Shown: piece by piece, positions 16,665-25,204 of the stretch
How the letters are laid out: each line of letters opens with the position of its first letter
Numbering within the stretch: position 1 is the stretch's first letter
Translations under genes and position numbers: made by a program
Notes under the pieces: generated by a model
What the model saw: the letters and a program-made list of their open reading frames with translations, nothing else
Told to the model about the DNA's origin: nothing
Database searches by the model: none
Source of the DNA: Comamonadaceae bacterium
Lineage (GTDB): Bacteria > Pseudomonadota > Gammaproteobacteria > Burkholderiales > Burkholderiaceae_C
Reading direction: 5' to 3'
DNA: 45,341 nt
Assembly (NCBI GenBank): GCA_947453645.1
Contig: CANGHG010000001.1
Location: forward strand, 1 to 45,341

Positions 16665-17216
16665 CTACTGCAGCGTCATCTCGAGTTTGTCGGTGTTCAA
16701 ACCTTGGGCACGCAAGCGAATCAGCAAGGCTTCATAGGCCTTGGCGTCCACCTGCGGGGTGCGGGACAAGACCCACAGGTATTCGCGTTGGGGCTCGCTC
16801 ACCGCCGCCAGTTGGTAGTCGGCGTCCAGGTCAATCACCCAATAGTCCCCCCAGACAAAAGGCAGCAAGGACAACCACGAGGGCGCAAAACGCACTTGCA
16901 ATTTGGGCGAGTTGCTGGGGCCGATTTGCTTGGCCACACCCTCGGCGCTGTCGTCCAAGCCATCGGCCAAGCGACAACGGTTGAGCACCTTCACCTGGCC
17001 ATTGGCTTGGGGGCTGTACTCGGCCACGGTGTGGCTGATGCATTTTTTTTGAAACCAGTTGGGGAACTTGGCAATCTCGTACCAGCGCCCCATGTAGCGG
17101 GGCACATCCAGGTTGTCGATGGTTTTCAGGGGTGCATCTGCAGCCCAAGATGAGCCCATGACGCCACACAAGAGCAAGGCCAGAGCCCCCTGTTTGATAG
17201 CGATATTCAAGACCAT
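16665..17216 (-). CDS. blc: Blc-like bacterial lipocalin
   Basis: Outer-membrane or periplasmic lipocalin of about 183 residues. A hydrophobic N-terminal signal (IKQGALALLLCGVMG) ends near SSWAADAP. A cysteine lies inside the hydrophobic part, but signal peptidase I cleavage at SWA-A looks more natural than lipidation. The lipocalin G-x-W signature is MGRWYEIAKFPNWFQKKC, followed by VAEYSPQANGQVKVLNRC, the DYWVIDLDADYQLAAV strand and EYLWVLSRTP, all typical of Blc. ATG at 17216 starts one base after the stop of the dioxygenase gene; the in-frame start at 17231 would overlap it. Family members bind fatty acids or lysophospholipids; its place among acyl-CoA genes is suggestive only. Confidence 0.88.
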   Translation of the reverse strand: MVLNIAIKQGALALLLCGVMGSSWAADAPLKTIDNLDVPRYMGRWYEIAKFPNWFQKKCISHTVAEYSPQANGQVKVLNRCRLADGLDDSAEGVAKQIGPSNSPKLQVRFAPSWLSLLPFVWGDYWVIDLDADYQLAAVSEPQREYLWVLSRTPQVDAKAYEALLIRLRAQGLNTDKLEMTLQ

Positions 17217-17217
17217 G

Positions 17218-18030
17218 TCAGCCGAAGGCAAAAGCCGACAAAGTGGTTTCCATCACCCGGTCTGAGAACACCTTGCGGCCCAGCGAGTCGCCTGCAGCAC
17301 CAGCGACCGTCATCAAAGGAATCAGGTGTTCTTCGGCACGAGCTGGGTGGCAGTCGCGTGCGCGAGGCGCTTGACTCCATTCGGCCAGCAATTGGTCTCT
17401 TTGTTGCGGGTCAGACTGCACCGCTTGGGTCAGCCAGTTGTCAAACTCGTCTGAGATGGGGGCGTACTGCGGATTGCCATAGGCGCGCATGTTGTGAAAA
17501 CTCATGCCGCTGCCAATGATCAACACATCCTCGTCCCGCAAGGCTTGCAGCGCTTGGCCTGTTTTCAAGTGGTGCACAGGGTCTAGCGAGTTGTGCAGCG
17601 AGAGTTGCACCACGGGAATGTCGGCGTTGGGAAACATGAGTTTGAGCGGAATGAACATGCCATGGTCAAAGCCGCGCTTGGCGTCAGCACCGCTTTCAAT
17701 TTGGGCGGCTTGCAACAGTTCGAGGATGCGCGACGCCAACGCAGGTGAACCAGGCGCGGGGTAGGTGAGCTCGTAAGTGTGAGGCGGGAAGCCGTAGTAG
17801 TCGAAGATGAGTTCGGGCTGCGCCGCACTGGTGACCGTCACTTGCGGCTGCAACCAATGCGCCGACACCAACACGATGGCCTTGGGAGGGCGCGGCAAGG
17901 TGGTGTAAGCGTTTTTCAGATAGTCGGCCATGCGGTCCCAGGCGTCGACCGGGTTCCAGTCCATGAAGAAGCAGGGGCCACCACCGTGGGGGATGTACCA
18001 AGTGGGCCTGCGGGTGTGGGTGTTGTTCAT
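17218..18030 (-). CDS. Class III extradiol dioxygenase, DODA/YgiD family
   Basis: Non-heme metal-dependent ring-cleavage dioxygenase of the 4,5-DOPA dioxygenase type, 270 residues. Likely metal and acid-base histidines are His15 (YIPHGGGPCFF), His58 (VLVSAHW), His123 (GFDHGMFIPLK) and His179 (GSGMSFHN), all at family positions. No signal peptide is present. The gene follows glmS by 18 bases and precedes the lipocalin by one base, so it belongs to the long minus-strand run. The true substrate is unknown: many bacterial members are promiscuous catechol dioxygenases. The HGGGP variant of the first motif, rather than HGSP, marks a subgroup. Confidence 0.88.
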   Translation of the reverse strand: MNNTHTRRPTWYIPHGGGPCFFMDWNPVDAWDRMADYLKNAYTTLPRPPKAIVLVSAHWLQPQVTVTSAAQPELIFDYYGFPPHTYELTYPAPGSPALASRILELLQAAQIESGADAKRGFDHGMFIPLKLMFPNADIPVVQLSLHNSLDPVHHLKTGQALQALRDEDVLIIGSGMSFHNMRAYGNPQYAPISDEFDNWLTQAVQSDPQQRDQLLAEWSQAPRARDCHPARAEEHLIPLMTVAGAAGDSLGRKVFSDRVMETTLSAFAFG

Positions 18031-18048
18031 GTTGGCCGCTTTCTTGAA

Positions 18049-19914
18049 TCATTCAACCGTCACCGACTTCGCCAAATTCCTAGGCTTGTCCACATCCGTG
18101 CCCCTGGCACAAGCCGTGTGATAAGCCAGCAACTGCAAAGGTACCACGTGCAACAGGGGCGACAACTCCCCGTAGTGCTCGGGCATGCGAATCACATGCA
18201 AGCCCTCGCCTGACTCGATGCGTGTGTCGGCGTCTGCCAGCACATACAGCACGCCACCACGCGCCCGCACTTCTTGCAAATTGCTTTTGAGTTTTTCCAG
18301 CAAGGCATCGTTGGGGGCCACGGTGACCACGGGCATGGCACTGGTCACCAGCGCCAAGGGGCCGTGCTTGAGTTCACCTGCGGGATAGGCCTCAGCATGG
18401 ATGTAGCTGATTTCTTTCAGTTTCAAGGCGCCTTCCAAGGCAATGGGATAGTGCAAGCCACGCCCCAGGAACAAGGCGTTTTCTTTGCTGGCAAAGTCTT
18501 GCGCCCAAGCGATGAGCTGGGGCTCCAAAGCCAACACACTTTGCAGCGCCACAGGCAAATGGCGCATGGCTTTGAGGTGCTGTGCTTCATCGGCGGCGCT
18601 CAAGCGGCCCTTGGCTTTGGCCAAGGCCAATGTCAACAAGAACAAGCCCGCCAATTGGGTGGTGAAAGCCTTGGTAGAGGCCACGCCAATCTCCACGCCC
18701 GCACGGGTGATGTAGGCCAAGGCGCATTCACGCACCATGGCCGAGGTGGCCACATTGCACACCGTGAGGGTGTGCTGCATACCCAGGGATTGCGCGTGGC
18801 GCAATGCCGCCAAGGTGTCGGCCGTCTCTCCCGACTGGCTGATGGTGACCACCAGGCTGCGCGGATTGGGCACCGAGGTGCGGTAGCGGTACTCGCTGGC
18901 GACTTCCACTTGGCAAGGGATGCGGGCCAAGCTCTCCAACCAGTACTTGGCCACACAGCCGCTGTAGTAACTGGTGCCACACGCCAGAATCAACACCGAA
19001 TCCACGTCGGCCAACACTTGTGCTGCATGGCCTGCTCGGGGTGATGCGGGGTTGTCGAACAACTCGGGCACGATGCCTTCTATGCCTTCGAGCGTGTCGG
19101 CAATCGCACGGGGTTGCTCGAAAATTTCTTTTTGCATGTAGTGGCTGTAGGGCCCCAATTCGGCTGCACCACTGTGGGCATTCACGGTTTGCACCAAACG
19201 CGCCACTGGCTGGTGCTGGGCATCAAACACTTGAAAACTGTTCAGCTGCACATCCACCACATCGCCTTCAGCGAGGTAGACAATTTGGTTGGTCACACCG
19301 GCCAAGGCCATGGCGTCGCTGGCCAAAAAGTTTTCGCCTTCGCCTTTGCCAAAAATCAGCGGTGAGCCAGCACGTGCGCCTATGACGCGATGCGGCTCAT
19401 CCTTAGCCATGACCGCAATGGCAAAGGCCCCGCGCAATTGTTGGGTGGCTTGCAAGACAGCTTGCAACACATCGCCTTGGTACAGCGAGTCGATCAGGTG
19501 CGCCATCACCTCGGTGTCGGTTTGGCTGACAAAGCTGTAGCCCTGGGCTTGCAATGCGGCACGCAATTCCTCATGGTTTTCAATGATGCCGTTGTGCACC
19601 AGGGCAATGCGGTCGCGGCTGAAATGCGGATGAGCGTTGTGCACCGCAGGTGCGCCGTGCGTGGCCCAGCGGGTGTGGGCAATGCCTGTGAGGCCTTGCA
19701 AACCAGAGACACTGTCGTTGACTTGCTCGATCAATTCGGCCACACGTGCCGTGCTGCGGGCGCGTTGCAAGCCAGGGGCCTGGCCCATTTGCATTTTCGT
19801 GCTGTTGACCGCCACGCCACAGGAGTCATAGCCTCGGTATTCCAATCGTTGCAAGCCTTGCACAAGAACAGGAACGATGTTGCGCGTAGAGACCGCGCCG
19901 ACGATGCCGCACAT
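18049..19914 (-). CDS. glmS: GlmS, glutamine--fructose-6-phosphate aminotransferase (isomerising)
   Basis: Makes glucosamine-6-phosphate from fructose-6-phosphate and glutamine, the entry point to UDP-GlcNAc. The 621 residues start [12 protein letters not shown], so the N-terminal Cys is the glutaminase nucleophile once Met is removed. HTRWATHG and HNGIIEN complete the amidotransferase domain. Two SIS domains follow, with [35 protein letters not shown] and the terminal [12 protein letters not shown]. An in-frame extension to 19953 would put residues before Cys1 and is rejected. glmU ends 8 bases upstream, giving a glmU-glmS operon. No glmS ribozyme can fit in this gap, as expected for a proteobacterium. 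Confidence 0.97.
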   Translation of the reverse strand: MCGIVGAVSTRNIVPVLVQGLQRLEYRGYDSCGVAVNSTKMQMGQAPGLQRARSTARVAELIEQVNDSVSGLQGLTGIAHTRWATHGAPAVHNAHPHFSRDRIALVHNGIIENHEELRAALQAQGYSFVSQTDTEVMAHLIDSLYQGDVLQAVLQATQQLRGAFAIAVMAKDEPHRVIGARAGSPLIFGKGEGENFLASDAMALAGVTNQIVYLAEGDVVDVQLNSFQVFDAQHQPVARLVQTVNAHSGAAELGPYSHYMQKEIFEQPRAIADTLEGIEGIVPELFDNPASPRAGHAAQVLADVDSVLILACGTSYYSGCVAKYWLESLARIPCQVEVASEYRYRTSVPNPRSLVVTISQSGETADTLAALRHAQSLGMQHTLTVCNVATSAMVRECALAYITRAGVEIGVASTKAFTTQLAGLFLLTLALAKAKGRLSAADEAQHLKAMRHLPVALQSVLALEPQLIAWAQDFASKENALFLGRGLHYPIALEGALKLKEISYIHAEAYPAGELKHGPLALVTSAMPVVTVAPNDALLEKLKSNLQEVRARGGVLYVLADADTRIESGEGLHVIRMPEHYGELSPLLHVVPLQLLAYHTACARGTDVDKPRNLAKSVTVE

Positions 19915-19922
19915 AAATGTCC

Positions 19923-21305
19923 TTATGTCTTTGTTTTCACCGGGCGTTGCCAATTGGCAATGCTGGTTTGTTTGCCACGCGCCACGGTGAGTGCGCCAGG
20001 GACAGTGTCCTTGGTGATGGTCGAGCCACCGGCGATGGTGCCGCCTGCGCCCAAGGTCACGGGGGCCACCAACACGCTGTTGCTGCCCACATGCACATCG
20101 GCTTCAATGACGGTGCGGTGCTTGTTGGCACCGTCGTAATTGGCGGTGATGCTGCCAGCACCGTAATTGACCCGCTCGCCTATGGTGGCGTCACCCAAGT
20201 AGGCCAAGTGGTTGGCTTTTGAGCCTTTGGCCATGCTGGAATTTTTCACTTCCACGAAATTGCCAATGTGCACCTCTTCGCTCAAGTGCGCACCTGGGCG
20301 TAATCTTGCAAACGGGCCGATGCGAGCGTCTTGACCGACGGTGACACCCAAGGTCTCGCCGTCGATGTGGGTGAAGGGATGGATGATGGCACCCGCTTCA
20401 ATGACCGCATTGGCAATGACACAGTTGGCCCCAATGCGAACCCCATCGCCCAAACGCACCACGCCTTCGAACACGCAATTGACATCAATCTGCACATCAG
20501 CACCGCAACTGAGGCTGCCCCTGACATCGAAACGAGCAGGGTCCCCTAAACGAACACCGGCAAGCATGAACGTCTGGGCCTGCAGTTGTTGATAGGCACG
20601 TTCGAGTTGCGCGAGTTGCACGGGGGTGTTCACCCCTTCCACCTGCCAGGCTTGGTCGATGCAATGCGCCAGCACGTGGCAACCATCGGCCACGGCCAAC
20701 TTCACCACATCGGTGAGGTAGTACTCTTGCTGGGCGTTGTGGTTGTCCAAGCGCGCCAACCAAGCACGCAGCAACCGGGTGGGCACGGCCATGATGCCGC
20801 TGTAAATTTCTTGAATCTGTCGTTGTTCGGGCGTGGCGTCCTTGTCTTCCACGATGGCTTGCACCGCTGAGCCTTGTCGAACCAAGCGGCCATAGCCATG
20901 GGGCTGGGGTGTTTGCAGGGTGAGCAAGGCCAGGTGCTGGCCATCGCACAAAGTCAACAAGGCTTGTAGTGTGTAGGCTTGAATCAGCGGCACATCGCCA
21001 GACAACACCAAGGTGATGCCATCGTCATCAAGCACTGGCACAGCTTGTTGCATGGCGTGGCCTGTGCCGAGTTGCGGCATTTGGCGCACGCATTGCAAAT
21101 GCGCTTGACCCTGGAGCGTGGCTTCCACTTGCTCTGCCCCATGACCGGTGATGACCACCACCCGCCTTGCCTTGATTTGCATGGCCGTGTCAATCACGTG
21201 CTGCAGCAATGCGCGGCCACCCAAATGGTGTAATACTTTGGGAATACTGCTTTTCATGCGGGTGCCTTTGCCCGCAGCCATCACCACCACATCCACGAAT
21301 GCCAT
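19923..21305 (-). CDS. glmU: GlmU, bifunctional GlcNAc-1-P uridyltransferase / GlcN-1-P acetyltransferase
   Basis: Cytosolic bifunctional enzyme for the last two steps to UDP-GlcNAc. The 460 residues carry the nucleotidyltransferase signature AAGKGTRMK at 10-18 with [13 protein letters not shown] and EDKDAT in the N-terminal domain. From about residue 250 a left-handed beta-helix of hexapeptide repeats follows, with [24 protein letters not shown] and [13 protein letters not shown]. It leads into glmS 8 bases downstream. Its ATG (minus strand, 21303-21305) overlaps the proposed ATG of the divergent DUF6279 gene within one CATG, so the promoter of each must lie inside the other's coding region or the lipoprotein start must be further in. 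Confidence 0.97.
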   Translation of the reverse strand: MAFVDVVVMAAGKGTRMKSSIPKVLHHLGGRALLQHVIDTAMQIKARRVVVITGHGAEQVEATLQGQAHLQCVRQMPQLGTGHAMQQAVPVLDDDGITLVLSGDVPLIQAYTLQALLTLCDGQHLALLTLQTPQPHGYGRLVRQGSAVQAIVEDKDATPEQRQIQEIYSGIMAVPTRLLRAWLARLDNHNAQQEYYLTDVVKLAVADGCHVLAHCIDQAWQVEGVNTPVQLAQLERAYQQLQAQTFMLAGVRLGDPARFDVRGSLSCGADVQIDVNCVFEGVVRLGDGVRIGANCVIANAVIEAGAIIHPFTHIDGETLGVTVGQDARIGPFARLRPGAHLSEEVHIGNFVEVKNSSMAKGSKANHLAYLGDATIGERVNYGAGSITANYDGANKHRTVIEADVHVGSNSVLVAPVTLGAGGTIAGGSTITKDTVPGALTVARGKQTSIANWQRPVKTKT

Positions 21306-22224
21306 GAAGTTGCTTCCTTGTGTTGCTCGGATTATCAGTCAGCGCTTGTCGGACCTCAGTCGCTGTTCCAAACTGGTCTGGGTGGCGACCTTACTCGGCA
21401 TGAGCGCATGCAGCCTGGTCGCCACTGGCTACAACAACGGCCCGCAATTGATCATGTTCACCTGGATCAACCCGCACCTGGACTTGACGCGCGCACAAGA
21501 GCGACAAGTGCTGGCGGACCTTGGCCAGATTCAAACCTGGCACCGCCAACAACAGCTGCCGCTGTACCTTCAATGGCTGAAAGACATGCAAGCGTTGACA
21601 CCGCAAAACATCCAATCGGCCCAAGTCTGCAAACTGTTTGACGAGATGCGTGAAAGCTTGAAGCCTCTGGCGGGGCAACTGGAAGAGCCCACGGCACGCT
21701 TGGCGCTGAGTTTGCAAAGTGCACAGCTGAGCCACTTGAAGCAACGGTTTGAGAAGGACAACAAGAAATGGCGTCAAGAGTGGCAATTGGATGCTTCCTC
21801 TGAAGAACAACTAGACGTTCAAACAGACAAAGGCCAGGACAATGCCGAGCGTTTCTATGGGCGCTTGGATCGTTCGCAAAAAAACCTGTTGCGCCAACTG
21901 GCCAAAGAGTCGGGGTTTGATGGTCCCAAAACCGCCAGCGAACGATTGCGACAACAAGCAGACGCCTACCAAGTGCTGCAAACCATTGCCATCAACCAAC
22001 CCGCTCAGCGAGAAGCCAATGCCATGGTCCACGATTGGTTGGAGCGCAGTTTGCACACGCCTGACCCGATTTATGCAGCTTATTTGAAAAAGCGCCTGGA
22101 CACCAATTGCGAGGCAGCGGCAACTTTCCACAACACCACCACCCGAGAGCAGCGCCAACATGCCATCAAAGTGCTCCAGGGCTATGAAAACGATGTGCGC
22201 CAGTTGATGCGCACACCGGGCTAA
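21304..22224 (+). CDS. DUF6279-family lipoprotein
   Basis: Predicted lipoprotein of about 306 residues. A hydrophobic segment (LVWVATLLGMSAC) ends in a lipobox whose cysteine is followed by SLVATGYNNGPQL. The following pattern, YNNGPQLIMFTWINPHLDLTRAQ with WHRQQQLPLY, matches the DUF6279 family of Burkholderiales lipoproteins as I know it. The rest is helical and charged, with no catalytic motif seen. The start is uncertain: ATG at 21304 overlaps the glmU start and has no clear ribosome site, whereas TTG at 21346 would give a more compact signal peptide (LSDLSRCSKLVWV). The stop is three bases from the convergent MBL-fold gene. Function unknown; envelope location is inferred from the lipobox. 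Confidence 0.75.
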   Translation: MKLLPCVARIISQRLSDLSRCSKLVWVATLLGMSACSLVATGYNNGPQLIMFTWINPHLDLTRAQERQVLADLGQIQTWHRQQQLPLYLQWLKDMQALTPQNIQSAQVCKLFDEMRESLKPLAGQLEEPTARLALSLQSAQLSHLKQRFEKDNKKWRQEWQLDASSEEQLDVQTDKGQDNAERFYGRLDRSQKNLLRQLAKESGFDGPKTASERLRQQADAYQVLQTIAINQPAQREANAMVHDWLERSLHTPDPIYAAYLKKRLDTNCEAAATFHNTTTREQRQHAIKVLQGYENDVRQLMRTPG

Positions 22225-22227
22225 GGT

Positions 22228-23220
22228 TCAGGACTGCAAAGACGCCCACATGTCTTTGTCACGCTGAGCGGTCCAAATGCGGGGATTGCTGATGCCTTGC
22301 GCTTCGTCATAAGCGCGGCTGACATCAAACGGCAAGCAGTGTTCGTAGATGAACACCTGACCAAACACCGGGTCCATGTGTTGGCGGGTATGGGCCATGG
22401 CCGCCTTCAAGTCCAGGCCCTGGGCCACGGCTTCTTGACCACACTTGAACAAAGTTTCCACCCACTGCTTGGTGTAGTCCAAAGCCTTGTTCACATCCGC
22501 ATGGCCGCGCATGGCTTCACCGCGTCCTGGCACGATGGCCTGGGCATTCAAGGCCCGCAAGGCCTCCAAGGTGGCAGGCCATTGCGCCAAGTGCGCGTCA
22601 CCTGTGTAAACACCGGCTTGGTATTCCACCAAGTCTCCGCTGAACAACACTTGTTCAGACTCTACCCAAGCGATGGTGTCGCCGCTGGTGTGGCCTGCAC
22701 CAGGGTGCCAAATGTCCACTTGAACACCACCCAAATCGATGCGCAAACTGCCCTGACGACCAGGCCGACCGTCGCCTACGACCATGGTGGGCCAAGTCAA
22801 ACCAGGCACGCTGTCGGCACCTCTGAACAAACGAGGGAAGCGATCCATCTCGCTTTGCATGTCTTCAGCGCCACGCTCAACGATCAAGTCGTAAGTGCCC
22901 TTGCTGGCAATGATTTCAGTCGCCCCTTCAGCCAGGTAGGCGCTGGCACCCAGGACACGCACCGCGTGGTAGTGGGTCAACAACACGTACTTGATGGGCT
23001 TGCTGCTCACGGTGCGGATTTTGGCGATCAGGTCTTGGGCCATCAAGGGCGTGGCCGTGGCGTCGCTCACCAAAATGTATTTCTCACCAATGATCACGCC
23101 CGAGTTGGGGTCGCCCTCAGCTGTATAGGCCCAGCAATGCGGGCTGAGTTGGGTGAAGCTGATGGTCTTGTCGCTCAGATCGCTTTGGCTGGCAAACGCT
23201 TTGGTGGGATTGGTGGACAT
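22228..23220 (-). CDS. Metallo-beta-lactamase-fold hydrolase with altered zinc motif
   Basis: MBL-fold protein of 330 residues. The normal HxHxDH signature reads HYHAVR (83-88), so the Asp and last His of the second zinc site are Val87 and Arg88. Other family positions are H177 (GAGHTSGD), D196 (LFSGDL) and PGRGEA, where Arg233 replaces the usual His. Zinc site 1 (H83, H85, H177) and the bridging aspartate are kept, so a one-metal enzyme is plausible. AAGG lies about seven bases before the ATG. Its first 46 bases overlap the end of the upstream DUF2917 gene on the same strand, and the divergent LysR gene beyond may control both. Substrate unknown. Confidence 0.85.
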   Translation of the reverse strand: MSTNPTKAFASQSDLSDKTISFTQLSPHCWAYTAEGDPNSGVIIGEKYILVSDATATPLMAQDLIAKIRTVSSKPIKYVLLTHYHAVRVLGASAYLAEGATEIIASKGTYDLIVERGAEDMQSEMDRFPRLFRGADSVPGLTWPTMVVGDGRPGRQGSLRIDLGGVQVDIWHPGAGHTSGDTIAWVESEQVLFSGDLVEYQAGVYTGDAHLAQWPATLEALRALNAQAIVPGRGEAMRGHADVNKALDYTKQWVETLFKCGQEAVAQGLDLKAAMAHTRQHMDPVFGQVFIYEHCLPFDVSRAYDEAQGISNPRIWTAQRDKDMWASLQS

Positions 23221-23510
23221 GCAATACCTTGGTCTAGGGAAGGAACAACCAAAGCATCATAAGCAATTTGCCACTGCACCCATAGCAGGTCTTGAGGGTC
23301 ACGTGGCCAAGGTTCCAGCACCAGGTGCTGACCGGCTGCAACCCAAAGCGTTTCGCCTTCGAGGAGAAAAATGTCTGGGTTGTCTTGCTCCAACTTGCCG
23401 GACAAGGTCACCCAGGCTCGGCCTTGCACCACTTTGAGCACATGGTTGGTGTCGGGCCTCAAGGACATGACTTTGTTGATCTGCAGCTGTTCAATGTGAT
23501 GGGTATTCAT
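23175..23510 (-). CDS. DUF2917 domain protein
   Basis: Small protein of about 111 residues of the DUF2917 family, a cupin-like beta-barrel found mostly in beta- and gammaproteobacteria. Visible segments are VMSLRPDTNHVLKVVQGRAWVTLSG, then DIFLLEGETLWVAAGQHLVLEPW. ATG at 23510 (MNTHHIEQLQ) is preferred over 23546 because AAGGAG stands about nine bases before it. The 3' end overlaps the MBL-fold gene by 46 bases, suggesting coupled translation. A LysR gene is divergent 131 bases away, a pairing common for DUF2917 genes. No enzymatic residues are recognised. Confidence 0.78.
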   Translation of the reverse strand: MNTHHIEQLQINKVMSLRPDTNHVLKVVQGRAWVTLSGKLEQDNPDIFLLEGETLWVAAGQHLVLEPWPRDPQDLLWVQWQIAYDALVVPSLDQGIACPPIPPKRLPAKAI

Positions 23511-23537
23511 GGCAATCAGCTCCTTCATCTGATGTGC

Positions 23538-23606
23538 TGCAATCATGCAAATCTCGCCAACACATGTCCAATGCTAAAAATGCTGTTGTTTGATGCACAA
23601 TTTGCA
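23538..23606. promoter_or_regulatory. Candidate LysR binding sites between DUF2917 and lysR
   Basis: Two similar inverted elements lie in the divergent gap: TGCAATCATGCA at 23538-23549 and TGCACAATTTGCA at 23594-23606. The second fits the LysR T-N11-A rule. Their position between a LysR gene and its divergent neighbour is the usual place for such sites. The call rests on pattern and position only. Confidence 0.35.
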
Positions 23607-23641
23607 ATGATGACCGCGTCATCACCCTTTAAGCTTTTCGC

Positions 23642-24592
23642 ATGAGTCGTCTACGCACCCGCCCTTTGTCCATCGGTCCACTGCGCACGTTTGAATGCAC
23701 CGCCAGGTTGCTGAACTTTCGCGCTGCCGCAGATGAATTGTCTTTGAGCCAATCCGCAGTCAGCCGTCAAATTCAATCTTTGGAAGAAGAACTGGGCGTG
23801 GTTTTATTCTTGCGACATTCGCGCACGGTGGAACTCACCGAGGCAGGTGCGCAGCTGCTGCGCACCACATCGACCTTGCTCCATCAGCTGGACAACACGG
23901 TTCAGCAGGTTCGTCATTCCAGCCAACGCAAATCCATCGCCGTCACCACTTTTGCGTCTTTTGCCTCCATGTGGTTGATTCCTCGCTTGGCCAATTTCCA
24001 AAGCATGCATCCTGAGATTGACATTCGCATTGATGCCAGCGACAAGCCCATCGACCTGAGTGCGTCGGACATTGACATTGCCATTCGTTATGGCCCAGCC
24101 TCTCGCATGCCTGCCAATGCCGTGCACTTGTTTGCCGATCAATTGGTGGCCGTGGCCAGTCCACAGTTGCTCAGGCAAGCAGGCAACATTCATTCCCCAG
24201 CAGATTTAGCCAGATTCACCCTGATTGAAGCGAGTGAACCACATGTGTCGCACTTGGATTGGCTGACCTGGCGTCACTGGCTGCAAGCGCATGGTCTGCA
24301 GGGCTTGCAACCCCAACGTTGGATGCATTTCAACTATGCCTATCAAATGGTGCAAGCAGCCTTGAATGGCCAAGGCGTGGTCTTGGCCAGACCCCCCTTG
24401 ATTGCAGAGAATTTGGCCAACGGCGATTTGGTGGAAGTATTGCCTGGGATTCGCAACGACTCGCCCATGGCCTATTGGTTGTTGGTGGGCAGCGGCGGCC
24501 CTCAACGCATACAGGTGCAAGCCTTTTGCGATTGGATCAAGCTAGAAGCCCAACAAACCCAGGCGATCATGGACGACGCACCAACTCAATAA
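23642..24592 (+). CDS. LysR-family transcriptional regulator
   Basis: LTTR of 316 residues. The N-terminal winged helix-turn-helix reads LRTFECTARLLNFRAAADELSLSQ followed by SAVSRQIQSLEEELG, VVLFLRHSRTVELTEAG. The effector domain begins near residue 100 with IAVTTFASFASMWLIPRL, in the style of GcvA-like regulators. The coding sequence is divergent from DUF2917 and the MBL-fold gene, which are its likely targets (inference from gene order and the TGCA-type repeats in the gap). Its last seven bases overlap the end of the convergent 5-formyl-THF cyclo-ligase gene. Confidence 0.93.
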   Translation: MSRLRTRPLSIGPLRTFECTARLLNFRAAADELSLSQSAVSRQIQSLEEELGVVLFLRHSRTVELTEAGAQLLRTTSTLLHQLDNTVQQVRHSSQRKSIAVTTFASFASMWLIPRLANFQSMHPEIDIRIDASDKPIDLSASDIDIAIRYGPASRMPANAVHLFADQLVAVASPQLLRQAGNIHSPADLARFTLIEASEPHVSHLDWLTWRHWLQAHGLQGLQPQRWMHFNYAYQMVQAALNGQGVVLARPPLIAENLANGDLVEVLPGIRNDSPMAYWLLVGSGGPQRIQVQAFCDWIKLEAQQTQAIMDDAPTQ

Positions 24593-25164
24593 GCCACAGG
24601 CCAGACCACACCGTTTTCGTTGAGCAAGGCGTCCAATGGGACATCATGGGGTTCAGGGGAAAAATCTGGCAAGAAACCATTGGTGAAGCCCAAACCCACC
24701 GTGAACGGTGGCGGCTTCAATTGCGCCAAGGTGCGGTCGTAAAAGCCACCGCCATAGCCCAAGCGGTAACCGCCAGCCCCATAGCCAACACAGGGCACAA
24801 ACAACAGCGTGGGCACCACCACTTCGGTGTCCTTGGGCTTGGGAATGTTGTAGGCGTCCTCTTCCATGTCGCAACCCGGATACCAAGCATGAAATTGCAG
24901 CGTCTTGGTTTGCTTGTCCACCACGGGCAAGCCAATGCGGCGCAACACCGGGTCGTCCAACAACTCGCCATCCTCTTTCCAACGGTGCAAAGCGGGCAAG
25001 GGATCAAACTCACCTTTGATCGGCCAATAAGCGCCAATGACCGTGTCCTTGCGGTCGAACAACCAAATGCGCATCACCCTTTGCAACAAATCGGATCTTT
25101 GAGCGCGGTCTGGCAAATCTAGTCGAGCTTGAAGGAGTTCTTGGCGCAAGGCTTTTTTGTCCAT
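24586..25164 (-). CDS. 5-formyltetrahydrofolate cyclo-ligase
   Basis: ATP-dependent enzyme returning 5-formyl-THF to 5,10-methenyl-THF in one-carbon metabolism (5-FCL, YgfA/MTHFS family). About 192 residues, starting MDKKALRQELLQARL. The hallmark C-terminal loop GYGAGGYRLGYGGGFYDRTL is complete, and IGAYWPIKGEFDPLP matches the substrate-binding region. ATG at 25164 is chosen; the in-frame GTG at 25176 would overlap its own ribosome site (AGAGG). Start codons of this gene and the divergent lytic transglycosylase are about 40 bases apart, so both promoters must be within or near coding sequence. No 6S RNA signature was noticed nearby, although ssrS commonly precedes this gene in proteobacteria. 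Confidence 0.93.
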   Translation of the reverse strand: MDKKALRQELLQARLDLPDRAQRSDLLQRVMRIWLFDRKDTVIGAYWPIKGEFDPLPALHRWKEDGELLDDPVLRRIGLPVVDKQTKTLQFHAWYPGCDMEEDAYNIPKPKDTEVVVPTLLFVPCVGYGAGGYRLGYGGGFYDRTLAQLKPPPFTVGLGFTNGFLPDFSPEPHDVPLDALLNENGVVWPVAY

Positions 25165-25204
25165 GGGAGAATGCACCTCTTATGTTGAGTCTCTTGATTG
25201 TGTC

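Noticed and set aside
19915-19922. glmS ribozyme/riboswitch
   Set aside because: The gap to glmU is only eight bases, and this ribozyme is found in Gram-positive bacteria.
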